Positions 17,104-26,457 are shown, counted from the stretch's first letter. The stretch is 64,000 nt of DNA from Woeseiaceae bacterium (GCA_021773115.1 JAJFKS010000014.1:1-64000); one strand, 5' to 3'. Notes: generated by a model from the sequence alone, not told the origin. Program-made: numbers and translations.

Positions 17104-18006
17104 TTAAAGACTTAGCTGAATCAGCAGGTAGTGATCGATCAGCAGTGCACCAAACAGGAAGCCGAGATAGCTGATGGAATACTTGAACATATTCATCGGC
17201 AGTTCGACGTCGTCGTCGTTGCGGTACAAACGCACGGCGTAGTACAGGAAGTAAAGCCCGAGGATGGCCGCGCTCACCAGGTAGATCAGTCCGCTCATGC
17301 CGATCAGGTACGGCAACACGGTAATGACCAGTAACAGGATCGTGTACAGCAGAATGTTCAGGCGCGTGTAGGCCTCACCGTGGGTCACCGGCAACATCGG
17401 AATGTCGACCTTCGCGTATTCTTCTTTTCTCGCGATCGCGAGTGCCCAGAAGTGCGGCGGTGTCCAGATGAAAATAATCAAAAACAGCAGCAAGGCACCA
17501 CTGGTGACGTCATTGGTGATCGCCGCCCAGCCGAGCACAGGCGGTGCCGCGCCTGCTGCACCGCCGATGACAATGTTTTGTGGGGTCGCGTGCTTCAGCC
17601 ATACGGTATAGACAACGGCATAGCCGATCAGTGACAAAAACGTCAGCACGGCGGTCAGCGGATTGACGAGATACCAAAGAATGATCATCGAGATGACGCC
17701 GAGGCCGAAACCGAACGTCAGCGCAGTGCGCGCGGTCAATTTTTGCTGCGGCAACGGCCGAGCACGCGTGCGCGACATCTGGATGTCAGTACGTGCGTCG
17801 AGTACGTGATTGAAAACGGCGGCCGACGATGCAGCCATTCCGATGCCGAGCGTACCGAAGAACAGCGCGCCGAGGTCGGGCAGGCCGGGAACGGACAAGA
17901 ACATGCCGACGATCGCCGTGAACACGATCAGTATGACGACACGAGGCTTGGTCAGCTCGTAGAAGTCGCGCCAGCTTGTGTAGCTTGTTTCGACGTTTGT
18001 GTTCAC
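17104..18006 (-). CDS. cyoE: Protoheme IX farnesyltransferase (heme O synthase)
   Basis: A 300-residue UbiA-superfamily membrane protein with about nine helices. It adds a farnesyl chain to heme b to give heme O. The first Asp-rich motif is [12 protein letters not shown] and the family signature [14 protein letters not shown] is intact. The start is a GTG. It is the last gene of the cytochrome oxidase cluster, two bases after the Sco-like gene. The heme A synthase gene ctaA that normally precedes it is absent here. Confidence 0.96.
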   Translation of the reverse strand: MNTNVETSYTSWRDFYELTKPRVVILIVFTAIVGMFLSVPGLPDLGALFFGTLGIGMAASSAAVFNHVLDARTDIQMSRTRARPLPQQKLTARTALTFGFGLGVISMIILWYLVNPLTAVLTFLSLIGYAVVYTVWLKHATPQNIVIGGAAGAAPPVLGWAAITNDVTSGALLLFLIIFIWTPPHFWALAIARKEEYAKVDIPMLPVTHGEAYTRLNILLYTILLLVITVLPYLIGMSGLIYLVSAAILGLYFLYYAVRLYRNDDDVELPMNMFKYSISYLGFLFGALLIDHYLLIQLSL

Positions 18007-18008
18007 GT

Positions 18009-18581
18009 TCAGCCTATTCTGGATAGCTTCAATAGCCGCTTGATGTCTTCGACCATGAGGCTCGGATCGAGTCCGGGTTCGAAATACATCACCAGGTTGC
18101 CCAGAGGGTCCATCAGGAAATACCCGCCTGCCGGTAATAGTGCAGGTTTCTTTTTATAAAGCAATTCGGATAATCCGCTATCCGAGACCGCGATGAGTCC
18201 TGCATGCTCATTGGAGAGAAATACTGTATCGGGCGGCGAATCGCCGTGCAAGAAGACTCGGAGCAAGCGGTCCATTTCCTTGCCCAGCATTTTCCGGGAC
18301 TGCCGGATGGTGTACAGCGCCTGCTCGCAATCCGTCGTGCAGGCCCCGTTATTGGCGTAGATCAGCAGCCAGTAACCGTCGCCAAGCCTGGCAACTGGCG
18401 ATTCCGGCAGCAATTCGACGACATTGATGATCGGCTCGAGCAGCACGCCGTGGTTGGTGCGCCCTTCTGGCGTAAATGCGCCGGTGTAGTACATCCAGGT
18501 AGCGACGGCGAGCGGACCGAGAAAAACAGCTACGATGACCAGCATTTGCAGTCGCGCCCAGGTGGTTTTCTTTTCACTCAT
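18009..18581 (-). CDS. Cytochrome oxidase-associated thioredoxin-like membrane protein
   Basis: A 190-residue protein with one N-terminal membrane helix (about residues 11-32) and an extracytoplasmic domain with the motif ACTTDC, a CxxxC pair like that of Sco copper chaperones, in a thioredoxin-like setting ([16 protein letters not shown]...). It overlaps the surf1 stop by four bases and ends two bases before cyoE. The same position in many oxidase operons is held by a short protein of unknown function. A role in copper delivery or thiol reduction of the CuA site is an inference. Confidence 0.7.
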   Translation of the reverse strand: MSEKKTTWARLQMLVIVAVFLGPLAVATWMYYTGAFTPEGRTNHGVLLEPIINVVELLPESPVARLGDGYWLLIYANNGACTTDCEQALYTIRQSRKMLGKEMDRLLRVFLHGDSPPDTVFLSNEHAGLIAVSDSGLSELLYKKKPALLPAGGYFLMDPLGNLVMYFEPGLDPSLMVEDIKRLLKLSRIG

Positions 18582-19291
18582 GAGTCAAACCGCTTCTTGC
18601 GGTAATTCCAGACCAGCAAACCCGCTAATACGGCGCCCATCGCAAACCATTGCAGCGCATAGCCAAAATGTTTACCTGGCCCGAATTCGGTCGGCACCCA
18701 GTGACGGTAGAAGCCACCCGCCTCCTCATGATCCATCAGGAGCACGAAGGGCTGAAGCTCGCGCCCGAGCGCCGCCGAGACTTCATCGACTGATGGGTAC
18801 ACCGCGTATTTCGGCCAGCCTGGCGTCTGGGTCACAGCGGAACCCATCTTGTAGCCGGCGCGTGGCAAGGAGCCAGCCCGTCCATGCACGATCGTTGGCT
18901 CGGCCGGCAGTTCGAGCAGAGCAGAGTCGATTGGTGTTGCCCCTTTCTCAATCCAGCCGCGATTAATGAGCAAAACCGGTACGTCATCGCCAAGTTCCAA
19001 CGGTGTGATGATGTAGTAGCCATACCGGCTATTGATGATAATGTTTTCAAGAATGACCTGATGCGCGGAGTCGAAGCGGCCCTCGATCCTCAAGCGCTGG
19101 TAGGGACGAACAGCCGCGCCATGCTGCCAGGTCGTGAAACCCGATTCATCGCGGTACAGGTTCTGTGTGGCGCGCTTTTCCAGGCCGCGTGATATTTGCC
19201 AGACACCGAGTCCCGCAAACTGCACCACGAGCAGGAAGCCGACGACCAAGGGCAGCCAGGACGGAAGAGTCTTTTTGCTTGGGTCGTTCAC
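18578..19291 (-). CDS. SURF1 family cytochrome oxidase biogenesis protein
   Basis: A 237-residue protein with a membrane helix at each end. The first is at about residues 13-32, where a helix ending in GVWQISRGLEK begins the conserved block. It also has RIEGRF, the conserved ILINRGWI-like VLLINRGWI segment and the C-terminal FGYALQWFAMGAVL helix. SURF1 helps place heme a in subunit I of cytochrome oxidase. The start is GTG at 19291, facing the small plus-strand gene at 19327 with 35 bases between. Confidence 0.93.
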   Translation of the reverse strand: MNDPSKKTLPSWLPLVVGFLLVVQFAGLGVWQISRGLEKRATQNLYRDESGFTTWQHGAAVRPYQRLRIEGRFDSAHQVILENIIINSRYGYYIITPLELGDDVPVLLINRGWIEKGATPIDSALLELPAEPTIVHGRAGSLPRAGYKMGSAVTQTPGWPKYAVYPSVDEVSAALGRELQPFVLLMDHEEAGGFYRHWVPTEFGPGKHFGYALQWFAMGAVLAGLLVWNYRKKRFDS

Positions 19292-19326
19292 GTTATACTG
19301 CGCGCTCGAATTTTAAGGCACTCGTT

Positions 19327-19518
19327 ATGAAAATCGTCGTCTTTGCACTGTTGGCCGCAATTCTGATTAGCCTGGGCTCGGGACTATTTTATTTGTCACG
19401 TGACGAGGGCGACTCAACGAAACTCCTACGCGCCCTGAAAGTTCGGGTCGCCTTGTCAGCCGTTCTTATAGCGTTTCTGGTGGCATCCTACTTGCTGGGC
19501 TGGATTCAACCCAGCTAG
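19327..19518 (+). CDS. DUF2909-like twin-transmembrane protein
   Basis: A 63-residue protein with two membrane helices (about residues 2-24 and 43-60) joined by a short loop containing DEGDSTKLLRALKVRVALS. It matches the small twin-helix proteins found inside cytochrome oxidase clusters. The ATG at 19327 is preferred; longer in-frame extensions run into the surf1 promoter. It is the only plus-strand gene of the cluster, lying between surf1 and ctaE, which are both on minus. Its function is unknown. Confidence 0.85.
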   Translation: MKIVVFALLAAILISLGSGLFYLSRDEGDSTKLLRALKVRVALSAVLIAFLVASYLLGWIQPS

Positions 19519-19532
19519 CAGACGCCGATCAT

Positions 19533-20402
19533 TTACATCCAGTAAACGAATACGTACAAACCGATCCAAACAACATCCACGAAGTGCCAATACCATGCGA
19601 CGGCTTCGAAACCGAAGTGATTCTTCGGCGTGAAATGTCCCTTCAACACCCGGAACCAGATCACCGTGATCATAATCGCGCCGATGGTTACGTGCATGCC
19701 GTGGAAGCCCGTCAGCATGAAGAACGTTGAGCCGTAAATGCCCGACGTCAGCTTCAGGTTCATGTGCTCGTAAGCCTCGATGTACTCCACGCCTTGTAAG
19801 TAGACGAAGGTGAAACCGAGAATAAAAGTCATCGCGAGAAATGCGCTGAGCTGCGCGCGCTTGCCCGCGATCAGCGCGTGATGTGCAATCGTAATGGTCA
19901 CAGAGCTCGTCAGCAGCAAGGCGGTATTAATAAGTGGCAGGCCGAAAGGTGGCATCGCCTCGTATTCGCCTCCCACGTTGCCCGGGCCGTTCGACGGCCA
20001 GGTGCTCTCGTAGCCCTCCCACAACAGCAGGTTGGTGAAGAAGTTGTTGCTGTCGCCGCCGAGCCAGGGAATCGACATGTTTCGCGCGTAGAATAAGGCG
20101 CCGAAAAACGCCGCGAAGAACATGACTTCCGAGAAAATAAACCAGAACATACCCTGGCGAAACGAGTTGTCGACCTGGTCATTGTAGAGACCGCCCACAC
20201 TCTCGCTGATCACCGTGCCGAACCAGCCGGCCAGCATGAAAATTATGACGCCGAAGCCGGCGAGCATGATGTAGAAACCGGTATCCGCGCCGTTCAGCCA
20301 GCTCGAAACACCAACCATCAGGAACAACAATCCCACCGAGCCTACGATCGGCCAGTGACTGCCGTGGGGAACGTAGTAACGTTCGTCTGTTTGTGTCGTC
20401 AT
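19533..20402 (-). CDS. ctaE: Cytochrome c oxidase subunit III
   Basis: A 289-residue protein with seven membrane helices. Typical segments are DNSFRQGMFWFIFSEVMFF with the conserved Glu, SVTITIAHHALI, and the C-terminal HFVDVVWIGLYVFVYWM. Subunit III stabilises the proton-pumping aa3 oxidase. It starts one base after the ctaG stop, within the coxB-coxA-ctaG-ctaE run. Confidence 0.97.
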   Translation of the reverse strand: MTTQTDERYYVPHGSHWPIVGSVGLLFLMVGVSSWLNGADTGFYIMLAGFGVIIFMLAGWFGTVISESVGGLYNDQVDNSFRQGMFWFIFSEVMFFAAFFGALFYARNMSIPWLGGDSNNFFTNLLLWEGYESTWPSNGPGNVGGEYEAMPPFGLPLINTALLLTSSVTITIAHHALIAGKRAQLSAFLAMTFILGFTFVYLQGVEYIEAYEHMNLKLTSGIYGSTFFMLTGFHGMHVTIGAIMITVIWFRVLKGHFTPKNHFGFEAVAWYWHFVDVVWIGLYVFVYWM

Positions 20403-20403
20403 G

Positions 20404-20955
20404 TTATTTCTCAGTATTCGCCGCTACGCGAGCGGTGTCGAAAAAAGTGTAACTCAAGGTAATCGTGTCGACGTAATCCGGCAGCTCCGGATTGACGATG
20501 AACTGCAGCGGCATCGCGCGCTCTTCATCGGCGACGAATGTCTGGCTCTCGAAGCAGAAACACTCAATTTTTGTGAAGTACTCAGCGGCCGTGGTGGGTG
20601 CGACGCTGGGTACTGCCTGAGCGACTTTTTCGCCAGCAGCAAGATTTTTTGCTGTGAACGTCGCGTAGTACATTTTGCCGGGATTAACGGTCATGCTGTC
20701 CGCATCCGCTGCGAATTCGAACTGCGCATATTCGTTAACGGTGGTGATGAACTCAACGCGAATTTCCCGTGACAGGTCCGGTGCTTCGGCAACCGTGGCG
20801 GCCTCCGAGTTCGTGCGACCACCGAATCCGGTGAGGTCACAAAATACGTCGTACAAGGGCACGAGCAGGAAGCCGAAACCAAACATCGCGACAGTCATGA
20901 CTGCCAGTTGAGCGATCAGCGAACGATGACTTCGATTCTCAGGCACGAACAACAC
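20404..20955 (-). CDS. ctaG: Cytochrome c oxidase assembly protein CtaG/Cox11
   Basis: Up to 183 residues: one N-terminal membrane helix followed by a periplasmic immunoglobulin-like domain that delivers copper to the CuB site of subunit I. The motifs [15 protein letters not shown] and [10 protein letters not shown], which holds the copper-binding Cys pair, are present. The start is either GTG at 20955 or GTG at 20946; both overlap the preceding 36-residue ORF. Confidence 0.94.
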   Translation of the reverse strand: MLFVPENRSHRSLIAQLAVMTVAMFGFGFLLVPLYDVFCDLTGFGGRTNSEAATVAEAPDLSREIRVEFITTVNEYAQFEFAADADSMTVNPGKMYYATFTAKNLAAGEKVAQAVPSVAPTTAAEYFTKIECFCFESQTFVADEERAMPLQFIVNPELPDYVDTITLSYTFFDTARVAANTEK

Positions 20956-21049
20956 CCATCAGGATAAACCCCAGGTAAAACGAAAGCGCAATCACCGCGA
21001 CGATCAGTGTCGTGTAGCGAATGCTCTTCTTGCGCTCAGCGTCCGTCAT
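20939..21049 (-). CDS. 36-residue membrane protein in the oxidase operon
   Basis: Between coxA and ctaG there is an ATG at 21049 and a stop at 20939-20941, coding [17 protein letters not shown] and then a single hydrophobic helix ending MGVVRA. It begins two bases after the coxA stop and overlaps the ctaG start. Short single-helix proteins at this place are known in other oxidase operons and are thought to be small assembly factors or extra subunits. It is too short for most gene finders but fits the operon exactly. Confidence 0.7.
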   Translation of the reverse strand: MTDAERKKSIRYTTLIVAVIALSFYLGFILMGVVRA

Positions 21050-21051
21050 TG

Positions 21052-22662
21052 TTAATCGAACGCCTCGCCAGCAATGCGAGCTTTCGGAGGTGTCTCAAAC
21101 GTGTGATACGGCGCGGGTGACGGCACGGTCCACTCCAGTCCGTGTGAACCTTCCCAGACACGGGCCGTCGCTTTCTCGCCCTTCTTCGCCGTCAGTATTA
21201 CCCAGACGAACATTAGCTGTGACAATCCGAAACCGATTGCGCCGACGCTGGCAACGGTATTGAAGTCCGCAAATTGCGTCGAGTAATCAGGAATTCGGCG
21301 CGGCATGCCCGCGAGGCCCAGGAAGTGCATCGGGAAGAAGGTCAGGTTGACGAAGATCGCCGAGGCCCAGAAATGCACCTTGCCGAGGGTTTCGTTGTAC
21401 ATGTGACCGGTCCATTTCGGTAGCCAGTAATAGGCCGCGGCCATGATGGCAAAAATGGAGCCCGGAACCAGAACGTAGTGAAAGTGGGCGACGACAAAAT
21501 AGGTGTCGTGGTACTGCACGTCAGCAGGCTGCACCGCGAGCATCAGGCCAGAGAAACCGCCGATCGAAAACAGGAACACAAATGCCAGCGAAAACAGCAT
21601 AGGCGTCTCAAATGTCATCGCGCCGCGCCACATCGTTGCCACCCAGTTGAAAATTTTCACGCCGGTCGGAACCGCAATGAGCATGGTGGCGAACATGAAA
21701 AACAGCTGCCCGGTCAAAGGCATGCCCACCGTGAACATGTGGTGTGCCCAGACGATGAACGACAGGAATGCAATACAAGATGCGGCGTAGACCATCGAAT
21801 CGTGGCCGAACAGTTTCTTGCGCGCAAAGGTCGGAATGATTTCAGAGACGACGCCAAACGCCGGCAGGATCATGATGTAAACCTCGGGGTGCCCGAAGAA
21901 CCAGAAAATGTGCTGGAACATGACAGGATCGCCGCCACCGGCCGCGAGGAAGAAGCTGGTGCCGAAAAACTGGTCGGTCAGCAACATGGTTACCGCACCA
22001 GCGAGCACCGGCATGACAGCGATCAGCAGGTAGGCGGTGATCAGCCAGGTCCAGACGAACATCGGCATCTTCAAAAGCGACATTTCCGGCGCACGCATGT
22101 TGATGATCGTGACGATGACATTGATCGCACCCATGATGGAAGAAAGCCCCATCAGGTGAACCGAGAAAATCAGGAATGGAAACGAGTCACCGGTCTGCAA
22201 AACGAGCGGTGGGTACATGGTCCAGCCGCCAGCGGGAGCGCCACCCGGCATAAATAGTGTCGACAACAGGATGGTGAAGGCGACTGGCAGGATCCAGAAC
22301 GACCAGTTGTTCATGCGCGGCAGTGCCATGTCCGGCGCACCGATCATCAACGGGATCATCCAGTTCGCGAGACCCACAAAGGCCGGCATGACCGCACCGA
22401 AGACCATGATGAGGGCATGCATTGTCGTCATCTGGTTGAAGAACTCAGGGTGCACGAATTGCAGGCCCGGTATCGCGAGCTCGGAACGGATGACCATCGC
22501 CATCGTGCCGCCGATAAAGAACATGAGCAGACTGAAAACAAGGTACATCGTGCCGATGTCCTTATGATTGGTCGAGAACAGCCACCGGCCTATGCCTTTT
22601 GCCGGCCCATGGTCGTCATGATCGTCGTGTGTGTCGTGCGCGTCAGTTATTGCAGTTGTCAT
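21052..22662 (-). CDS. ctaD: Cytochrome c oxidase subunit I
   Basis: A 536-residue protein with 12 helices, the catalytic subunit of an aa3-type oxidase. Ligand motifs are visible: MTTMHALIMVF (low-spin heme His), GHPEVYIMILPAFG with His-Tyr of the CuB site, WAHHMF (CuB His pair) and HFHYVLVPG (heme a and a3 His). The Tyr in HPEVY marks an A-type heme-copper oxidase. It lies three bases after coxB. Confidence 0.98.
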   Translation of the reverse strand: MTTAITDAHDTHDDHDDHGPAKGIGRWLFSTNHKDIGTMYLVFSLLMFFIGGTMAMVIRSELAIPGLQFVHPEFFNQMTTMHALIMVFGAVMPAFVGLANWMIPLMIGAPDMALPRMNNWSFWILPVAFTILLSTLFMPGGAPAGGWTMYPPLVLQTGDSFPFLIFSVHLMGLSSIMGAINVIVTIINMRAPEMSLLKMPMFVWTWLITAYLLIAVMPVLAGAVTMLLTDQFFGTSFFLAAGGGDPVMFQHIFWFFGHPEVYIMILPAFGVVSEIIPTFARKKLFGHDSMVYAASCIAFLSFIVWAHHMFTVGMPLTGQLFFMFATMLIAVPTGVKIFNWVATMWRGAMTFETPMLFSLAFVFLFSIGGFSGLMLAVQPADVQYHDTYFVVAHFHYVLVPGSIFAIMAAAYYWLPKWTGHMYNETLGKVHFWASAIFVNLTFFPMHFLGLAGMPRRIPDYSTQFADFNTVASVGAIGFGLSQLMFVWVILTAKKGEKATARVWEGSHGLEWTVPSPAPYHTFETPPKARIAGEAFD

Positions 22663-22665
22663 TTC

Positions 22666-23451
22666 TTAAAGCTCCGCGTCTTGGCTGGCAACCCAGGCAT
22701 CAAAGGCCTCGGGCTCAACGACTTCAACAACGATGGGCATGTAGCCGTGGTCTTTGCCACAGAGTTCGGCGCACTGGCCGCGATAGGTGCCGGTTTCATT
22801 TGCGCGAAACCAGGTTTCGTTGACCATGCCGGGAATCGCATCTTTCTTCATCGACAGTGCTGGCACCCACCATGAATGAATCACGTCGTTTGAAGTTACC
22901 AGCAGGCGCACTTTCGCGCCGCGCGGGACAACGAGCGGTTTGTCGACTTCCAGCAGGTAATTGGCTACGGAAAACGGGTCGATACCGGACGCTTTACGGC
23001 GCGCTTCCAGGCTCGAACGCGCGAGGCTAGAGTAAAAATCGACATCCGTATCCTGGTACTTGTAGTGCCACTTCCATTGGTAGCCGGTAACGACGATCGA
23101 CAGATCGGGGTTTCGCGAATCCTCCATCTTCACCATCGTCTCAGCCGTCGGCACGGCCATCAGGACCAGGATGATGACCGGAATCGTCGTCCAGATGATC
23201 TCCGCCGTTGTGCTGTGCGTGAAGGTCGCGGGCTCAGCACCCTGAGACTTGCGGTGCTTGATCAGCGAAAAGATCATCACGCCGAACACCACGATGCCGA
23301 TCGCAACGCACCACCAGAACACCATCATGTGCAGGTCGTAGGTTTCGAGACTGAGGTCTGTTACGCCTTTGGGCATATTCAATGCCCATTCGGCTGCCGC
23401 CGAACCCGCCAGCGTGAGGCCGAGCAAGCCCAGGAATAAATTTCGTATCAT
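22666..23451 (-). CDS. ctaC: Cytochrome c oxidase subunit II
   Basis: The ATG at 23451 gives 261 residues; the open frame continues upstream, but MIRNLFLGLLGLTLAGSAAAE is a good signal peptide and has AAGGTGA before it. Two membrane helices (near residues 40-60 and 85-105) precede a cupredoxin domain with the CuA motif RGQCAELCGKDHGYMPI (Cys-x3-Cys-x3-His). There is no C-terminal cytochrome c domain, so this is a plain aa3-type subunit. It is the first gene of the operon. Confidence 0.96.
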   Translation of the reverse strand: MIRNLFLGLLGLTLAGSAAAEWALNMPKGVTDLSLETYDLHMMVFWWCVAIGIVVFGVMIFSLIKHRKSQGAEPATFTHSTTAEIIWTTIPVIILVLMAVPTAETMVKMEDSRNPDLSIVVTGYQWKWHYKYQDTDVDFYSSLARSSLEARRKASGIDPFSVANYLLEVDKPLVVPRGAKVRLLVTSNDVIHSWWVPALSMKKDAIPGMVNETWFRANETGTYRGQCAELCGKDHGYMPIVVEVVEPEAFDAWVASQDAEL

Positions 23452-23624
23452 TGATTGTTCACCTTGCGAGCCGTCGAGCGGCTGGATTGGCGGGATCAGC
23501 CCGTCAAAAAGCTCGCGAAGTGTACTCAAATAGCCGCGGCCATGCAATTCGGCCTGTCCGATAGTCCGCACAGCAATCCGTTAGATTACAAGGGCTTAAA
23601 TGGCGTTGTTGCGAAACAATCGCC

Positions 23625-24473
23625 TCATCTTTTGCGCAGCGGTATTTGCCCGGCATCAATTCGGTAGTTTCCAGGGTCCATTTTCGGCCCGGCGCCCCAG
23701 CAGTGCCCGAAAACCAGCTCCAGTTCGACAGCGATTTTGCCGCCGCTGGCCGCCGCGTCGAGTGCCGCCAGCATGTTCCGGAATCGTTGTTTGCCGGTCA
23801 GTGCGCGGCTGCGGTCCTGCAGCGCATTCCGGGCACCTGCGGCTCCGAGATCCGCCAACAGCGCGTCGCTGCTGGCGTAACTGACGGTCAGGCGGTCAAC
23901 GTCGAGCACCGGATCGCACAGGCCCGCACGTACCAGGCCGTCACCGAGATTGTGCATGTCGGGAAAGCGGCTCACGTGAAGGCCGTCATCAACGTGGCTC
24001 CAGGCGCGACTGATTTCCAGCAAGCTGTCGGGCCCAAGCGTGGCGAACGCAAACACGCCGCCCTTTCTGAGTACTCGTGCGACTTCGAGGAAAACTGAGT
24101 CAGGATTCGCAATCCACGGCAGCAACTGGTTCGAAAAAATGACATCGATACTTTCATCAGCGAACGGTAACTTGCGCGCCTCCGCCTGCACATAAGTCGT
24201 CTTCGCCAACCAGGATTTCCTGGCACGTGCCTCACGCAACATGCTGTGTGCAAAATCGACGGCGACAAGCCGGGATTTTGGAAAACGTTTGTGGAGCTGC
24301 CGAGATGCAGCGCCGCTTGCGCAACCCAGATCGACCACCGTCTTCGCGTCGATGAGCAACGGTTCAATGCGTTGCAACAAGCCATCCCGCGTCGCCGCAT
24401 GAACGAAGTCGGCGTCGTCAAAGGTCCTGGCAACGCGTTCAAAGCGGCGACGAATGTGGCGAGCGTTTAACAT
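23625..24473 (-). CDS. SAM-dependent methyltransferase, BioC-like
   Basis: A 282-residue class I methyltransferase. Residues 1-20 (MLNARHIRRRFERVARTFDD) match the start of BioC, which methylates malonyl-ACP early in biotin synthesis; the SAM-binding VVDLGCASGAASRQL and the LPFADESIDVIFSNQLLPWI block follow. No other biotin gene is nearby and it diverges from comF, so BioC-like function is probable but a related methyltransferase cannot be excluded. Confidence 0.75.
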   Translation of the reverse strand: MLNARHIRRRFERVARTFDDADFVHAATRDGLLQRIEPLLIDAKTVVDLGCASGAASRQLHKRFPKSRLVAVDFAHSMLREARARKSWLAKTTYVQAEARKLPFADESIDVIFSNQLLPWIANPDSVFLEVARVLRKGGVFAFATLGPDSLLEISRAWSHVDDGLHVSRFPDMHNLGDGLVRAGLCDPVLDVDRLTVSYASSDALLADLGAAGARNALQDRSRALTGKQRFRNMLAALDAAASGGKIAVELELVFGHCWGAGPKMDPGNYRIDAGQIPLRKR

Positions 24474-24556
24474 TTCCGAAACGGTAGCACGCTTTCACGC
24501 GTAATCGCCCGATTTTACGACAGGCGTACTTTGGCGTTATTTGCGAGCCTGTCAGC

Positions 24557-25183
24557 ATGTTCTTGCTCGATTTTTTGGTGCCACGACACTGTGCCTTCTG
24601 CGGCGTGCTGGCGATACACGATGAGCGCAATATTTGCGTGAATTGTTTCGATGACCTGCCCTGGCATGAGACTGCAATTTCGCCGACGCCCGGGATTCTC
24701 GAATGCAGCATCGCAATGTTGCACTACGAATTTCCGGTCGACGTCGCGATTAAGGCATTGAAGTTCAATCGACGTTTGTTCTACGCCCCCGCTTTCGCCG
24801 AAGTGCTGTGCGCAGCGAACCCCCACTTGCCGACCGATATCGACGCTGTCCTGCCGGTACCGCTGCACTGGCGCCGAAAAATGCGGCGTGGCTTCAACCA
24901 GGCAAGCGAACTGGCAAAGCCTGTCGCTGATGCGCTGAACGTCGAGCAACTGCGTGGAGTAGATCGATGCAAGGCAACGCCCTATCAATCCGGGCTCAAG
25001 GCGTTTGAACGCCGAAGAAACCTGCGGCGGGCGTTTACAGTCCGAAAGCAATTGCAGCACAAGCATGTGCTGATCATTGACGACGTCGTCACCACCGGTA
25101 CCACACTATCTGAGCTCGCCAAAGTCTTGCTTCGCAACGGAGCGGAAAAAGTCAGCGCCCTGACTGTTGCGAGCGCGCGCTAA
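24557..25183 (+). CDS. ComF family phosphoribosyltransferase-like protein
   Basis: A 208-residue protein. The N-terminus has a zinc-finger-like set (HCAFCG...ICVNC, Cys12, Cys15, Cys26, Cys29), and the C-terminal half has the PRPP-binding loop LIIDDVVTTGTTLSE of type I phosphoribosyltransferases, with LPVPLHWRRKMRRGFNQA before it. ComF/GntX proteins take part in DNA uptake or use of DNA as a nutrient; the exact reaction is unknown. The gene borders an accessory patch downstream. Confidence 0.9.
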   Translation: MFLLDFLVPRHCAFCGVLAIHDERNICVNCFDDLPWHETAISPTPGILECSIAMLHYEFPVDVAIKALKFNRRLFYAPAFAEVLCAANPHLPTDIDAVLPVPLHWRRKMRRGFNQASELAKPVADALNVEQLRGVDRCKATPYQSGLKAFERRRNLRRAFTVRKQLQHKHVLIIDDVVTTGTTLSELAKVLLRNGAEKVSALTVASAR

Positions 25184-25312
25184 GCTGCACGTCAAACCCG
25201 AACGGCCACAACCCGTAGCTGACATATGGAAGAACTTGCACGAGTGTCTGCATTCTCAGCGATTTCCAGGGAGACTCTGATCAATTGCCCCGCAATCTGA
25301 GTAGTGATCTAG

Positions 25313-25500
25313 CTATGCCCTCGAAAGGCGGCAGTCACAGGTTCGCTCAGTCCGGACCTTAGTTTTACGGAGCGGTTCATTTCCATATCGATTTCTTCCA
25401 TCAGCATTTGTGAGAGACGTTTCATTCTTGATCGTGTCGTTCGAGAGCAGCGTAAAATTGCCAGAATTTACGAGTTCCTGATAAGTGTTGTCGATCAATT
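25313..25500 (-). pseudogene. Relic resembling the N-terminal part of a DUF6090-type protein
   Basis: On the minus strand a frame opens after a TAA stop and reads IDNTYQELVNSGNFTLLSNDTIKNE. The pattern YxELxxSGNxxLLSNDxxxN resembles a segment I recall from DUF6090 membrane proteins. After that the best reading seems to jump to another frame (MKRLSQMLMEEIDMEMNRS), so both ends look broken. It has no start and no membrane helices. The family resemblance comes from memory of the motif and needs a profile search. Confidence 0.35.
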
Positions 25501-25726
25501 AGTAGCGCTGCCCGAGCGGCCTAACGTAATGAGCCACCGATCTCTTGTCCGACGGCCTCGGGATTGATTACAGTCGATACCGGTGGCTTTTCTCGCTCAT
25601 CTCGCAGGGCATGAGAGCTAAGCTCCTGAAAAGCGCGTGTAGTTCAACGATGGAACATCAGCTTCCCAAGGTGACGACATACCTGCTCGCCGGAGAGCAG
25701 ACGTTCAATATCCAAGAAAGAGCGGC

Positions 25727-25772
25727 TGGCCGAACTAAGTCAGTCGCCGTTGGTGAGATAGAATGACGGCTG
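25727..25772 (+). repeat. 46-base direct repeat, copy 1
   Basis: TGGCCGAACTAAGT...GACGGCTG occurs here and again at 26458-26503 with one mismatch (A at 25742, G at 26473). The unit ends in GGTGAGATAGAATGACGGCTG, which looks like a ribosome binding site and start codon. After this copy the frame closes after 25 codons. Confidence 0.9.
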
Positions 25773-25873
25773 CTGAAGCGGACTTTCGCCAAAATGTGTC
25801 CGGACAAAGAGATTTTTCCACTCCGCCACACAAAGCATAGTTGTGTGTCGCTTGCTGTATACGAAGGAAATAT

Positions 25874-26284
25874 ATGAACATGAACACTCGATTTCTCATG
25901 AGTCTTAGCGCGACTTTCTTTGCAATACTTGGAATCGGATTTACATTTCTGCCGCAAGAAATTCTCGCTCACGTTGGAGTACTATCCGACGGCGCTGTCG
26001 TCTTGTTGATGCAGATACTTGGCGCGCTGTGCTTAGGCTTTGCAATGCTTAACTGGATGAATCGAGGAAGTCACATCGGCGGAATTTATGGACGCCCCGT
26101 CTCAATGCCCAACTTTTTCAATTCCGTAATCGGAGGCGCAGCGTTAGTGAAATGGGTTTTTACGGATCAGTTCGCGCCTGAAATTGCCGTTATGGCGTTG
26201 TTCTACTCATTATTTGCAGTTTGGTTTGGATTGGTCGTATTCACTCATCCTGCGAATAAAACTCAGGTAAGGTCAGACAAATAA
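25874..26284 (+). CDS. Small four-helix membrane protein, unknown
   Basis: 136 residues with about four hydrophobic helices: residues 8-28, 38-58, 82-98 and 106-126. The ATG at 25874 has AAGGAA at good spacing; the longer upstream frame is rejected. No family was recognised and no catalytic motif is seen. It sits between two copies of a 46-base repeat in a patch whose genes have no link to the neighbours, so horizontal acquisition is likely. Charged residues are few and the protein ends in a short basic tail. Confidence 0.7.
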   Translation: MNMNTRFLMSLSATFFAILGIGFTFLPQEILAHVGVLSDGAVVLLMQILGALCLGFAMLNWMNRGSHIGGIYGRPVSMPNFFNSVIGGAALVKWVFTDQFAPEIAVMALFYSLFAVWFGLVVFTHPANKTQVRSDK

Positions 26285-26457
26285 GATCTTAGCAGCCGCG
26301 AAATAGGCCTTCCCGATGAGCGCTTCCGAGGCCGGATACCCCCTGACCGGGCGATGAGATTGCAAAGGAAATAGACGCAGAGTAAAGCGAGGACCAATCT
26401 ATCTGGCTATTTTCGCTATGCATGCAACATCGTTGTATCGTCCTGAACGATCGCTCT

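Larger units (their letters stand above)
25184..25873. other. 690-base gene-poor stretch at the edge of an accessory patch
   Basis: No intact gene is visible between comF and the membrane protein at 25874. The stretch holds a short IS-end-like motif (25268-25286), a minus-strand relic resembling a DUF6090-type protein (25313-25500) and the first copy of a 46-base repeat (25727-25772). After the repeat a 25-codon ORF starts with the repeat's own ATG at 25763, and is unlikely to be a real gene. Codon use and base composition look lower in GC than in the flanking housekeeping genes. Confidence 0.6.

Noticed and set aside
21478-22257. 259-codon plus-strand frame opposite coxA
   Set aside because: Same type of antisense shadow; composition is His/Arg/Gln-rich and the other strand is an unmistakable oxidase subunit.
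25763-25840. 25-codon ORF started by the first copy of the 46-base repeat
   Set aside because: Too short and without family traits; treated as a by-product of the repeat's ATG.
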